Assembly (NCBI RefSeq): GCF_900314615.1
Contig: NZ_OMWA01000009.1
Location: 27,525 to 91,524 of the forward strand
Reading direction: 5' to 3'
Length of the DNA stretch: 64,000 nucleotides
Origin: an uncultured Methanobrevibacter sp.
GTDB taxonomy: Archaea; Methanobacteriota; Methanobacteria; Methanobacteriales; Methanobacteriaceae
The notes beneath the pieces were generated by a model, which was not told the origin of the DNA, did not search any database, and worked only from the letters and a program-made list of their open reading frames with translations. The position numbers and the translations under genes are program-made. Within the stretch, counting starts at the first letter, position 1, and each line of letters starts with the position of its first letter. Shown piece after piece: positions 62,827-64,000 of the stretch.

Positions 62827-63486
62827 CTAACCTTCTAAAGCAGTTCTGTTTCCTGCTTTGTATTGATGAATAAGATCCATCTGCTGTGCAAATTCATCTT
62901 CAGTAAGTCCGAATTCCTCGTTGATTTTAGGAACATTTTTACTTTCTTTCAGAGATATGCTTTTAAGAAGTGGTTCGATGTATTCCTTATATGCAGGACT
63001 GAACATCTGACCGGTTGCATTCACATCTGAGTCTGCATTAAATATTGCATATATCAGATAACCCTGTTTTTGGCCTTGTGACTGACAGATGATAATATTC
63101 ATTGTTTCATTGGCATTTTGAGTAGTATTGTTTCCAGGCATGGCCTGAGTGAAGTAAATATTCCATTCCTGGCCATTGAATGACCTTTCTTCAGGATTTG
63201 TAACACCCTGAAGCTCATATATTTCCATCAGCGCAGATGAGTTATCCACTGTTGAAATGTTATATGTAATATGATGCTGTTTATCCTCGTAGGAATGCAT
63301 GAACTTTTGAGTGTCGTTGACAAGTTTTACGTCTCCTACAAAGTTTCCTTCCATAAATTCAGTTTTTAATGGACTGGTTTGTGTATTTTGAGTACCATTA
63401 AACATGCCAGTAGCAAAAGCATAGCCTGCAATGGCTATAATTACTACAATGACTGCTAAAATTATTATAATATTTTTATCTTCCAT
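62827..63486 (-). CDS. membrane-anchored hypothetical protein
   Basis: 219 aa. N-terminal membrane helix about 4-26 (IIIILAVIVVIIAIAGYAFA), then a Gln/Asn-rich extracytoplasmic domain with no cysteine cluster. A similar leader (MDIKK... plus helix) occurs in the Ser-rich protein at 53268. It is tightly linked to tsr3. The role is unknown. Confidence 0.75.
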   Translation of the reverse strand: MEDKNIIIILAVIVVIIAIAGYAFATGMFNGTQNTQTSPLKTEFMEGNFVGDVKLVNDTQKFMHSYEDKQHHITYNISTVDNSSALMEIYELQGVTNPEERSFNGQEWNIYFTQAMPGNNTTQNANETMNIIICQSQGQKQGYLIYAIFNADSDVNATGQMFSPAYKEYIEPLLKSISLKESKNVPKINEEFGLTEDEFAQQMDLIHQYKAGNRTALEG

Positions 63487-63541
63487 TATGAGAACTCCAT
63501 AATTTATTTGTTTAATATTTTATCTAAATGGTGCAAGAATA

Positions 63542-63604
63542 CCTTGACTTCTTCAAGTCGAGGATGAATTGCACAAAAAGAGCAGTTAGTTATCAAATGC
63601 TCTC
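63542..63604 (+). repeat. transposon-end-like hairpin and TTATCAAATGCTCTC motif upstream of tnpB
   Basis: CCTTGACTT (63542-63550) and AAGTCGAGG (63555-63563) form a 9-bp hairpin with one G-U pair. The TTATCAAATGCTCTC motif follows at 63590-63604. tnpB starts 94 bases later. The hairpin-then-motif layout resembles an IS605-type end; whether the hairpin belongs to this element or to a neighbour's right end is open. Confidence 0.5.
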
Positions 63605-63697
63605 GCTTATTCTTTATATATTGTCTATTGATATATTTTATATTTTATGTTCAAAATTAATTGGAATATAAAATAGATATTTTTGATGTGTTTTTTC

Positions 63698-64000
63698 ATG
63701 TTAGATGAGTGTATTATTGTTAATGAAGGTTTGAAGGTTAAGTTGTATCCTGATAAGGTTATGAAGGATAAATTTAATCAGAGTCTGGGTAATGCTAGAT
63801 TTGTTTGGAATAATTTATTAACAGAATACCAAAAAACCTTTGAATTATTTAAACAACATGGTTATACAAAGCTAAAATGCAATCAAACAACATTCAATAC
63901 AATGTTAACAATGTTGAAAAAGGAATATCCATTTTTATATGACAGTGAATCTAGCACATTGCAGCAGGTCTATCGTGACTTAATACGTTCATTTAATGGA
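63698..64000 (+). CDS. tnpB: IS200/IS605-family TnpB (OrfB), cut by the window edge
   Basis: The first 101 codons of a TnpB: a beta-barrel start GLKVKLYPDK then SLGNARFVWNNLL and LKKEYPFLYDSES with LQQVYRDLIRSF. TnpB is an RNA-guided nuclease related to Cas12, encoded in IS605-type elements. The frame is open to the edge. The nuclease DED residues lie beyond it, so activity cannot be judged. No TnpA is in the window. Confidence 0.92.
   Translation, partial: MLDECIIVNEGLKVKLYPDKVMKDKFNQSLGNARFVWNNLLTEYQKTFELFKQHGYTKLKCNQTTFNTMLTMLKKEYPFLYDSESSTLQQVYRDLIRSFNG

Overview
The window is AT-rich DNA from a methanogenic archaeon of the order Methanobacteriales, most likely Methanobrevibacter or a close relative. 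The evidence is coenzyme M, F420 (CofH), F430-class and cobamide genes, archaeal primase, Mre11-Rad50-HerA-NurA, archaeal lipid synthesis, a pseudomurein-type Mur ligase, class III signal peptides, a giant adhesin-like protein and membrane-bound TIR proteins. Most starts follow a Shine-Dalgarno of the type GGAGG-N7 or GGTGAT-N3. No rRNA and no CRISPR array were seen; there is one tRNA (Ala-GGC).

Layout. 1-9 kb: a DUF530-like partial gene, metG, the two primase subunits (priL, priS), tmk and cofH. 9-20 kb: coenzyme M synthesis and redox. comDE on + faces a tight minus-strand run comA > DUF39-ferredoxin > hdrC-like > hdrB-like > hdrA-like. A UPF0280 gene (another family tied to sulfide assimilation) and cyclic 2,3-diphosphoglycerate synthetase follow. 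20-28.5 kb: mtxX, uppS, tatD, a minus-strand pilin-like/CMD/paralogous small-gene run, cbiF, a 40-residue gene not obvious to gene finders, metE with DUF1894 and DUF1890, and a membrane protein. 28.5-35 kb: tRNA-Ala, DUF354, hypBA, a ferredoxin-fused aldo/keto reductase and an MrfA-like helicase with TPRs. 35-43 kb: a UvrD-like helicase coupled to an Fe-S PD-(D/E)XK nuclease, DUF169, a MobA-like transferase, a VanW-like surface protein and a MurD-like ligase. 43-53 kb: an MTH538-type TIR-like protein and a recombination block (L40e, GGGP synthase, nurA, herA, then mre11, rad50) interrupted by about 1.5 kb of decayed Rpn-like sequence. 53-64 kb: a surface region with two TIR-TM proteins, a Ser-rich anchored protein, an 1815-residue adhesin, YqhA, Tsr3, another anchored protein and the start of a TnpB transposase.

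How the genes work together. The strongest system candidate is the comA operon. An Hdr-like trio with abnormal ligand sets (a cysteine-free MvhD-like tail on HdrA; an altered second CCG motif in HdrB) is coupled to a DUF39 protein of the homocysteine-forming family. This suggests a machine that puts sulfur into, and reduces, the coenzyme M precursor, rather than a second methanogenic heterodisulfide reductase. Other points of note are three genes whose Shine-Dalgarno fits an AUU codon, a covarying repeat flanking the adhesin gene, four copies of a 15-16 nt motif that look transposon-linked, and a dense palindrome cluster at 53.12-53.22 kb. Gene products are assigned from motifs and family knowledge; no searches were run.
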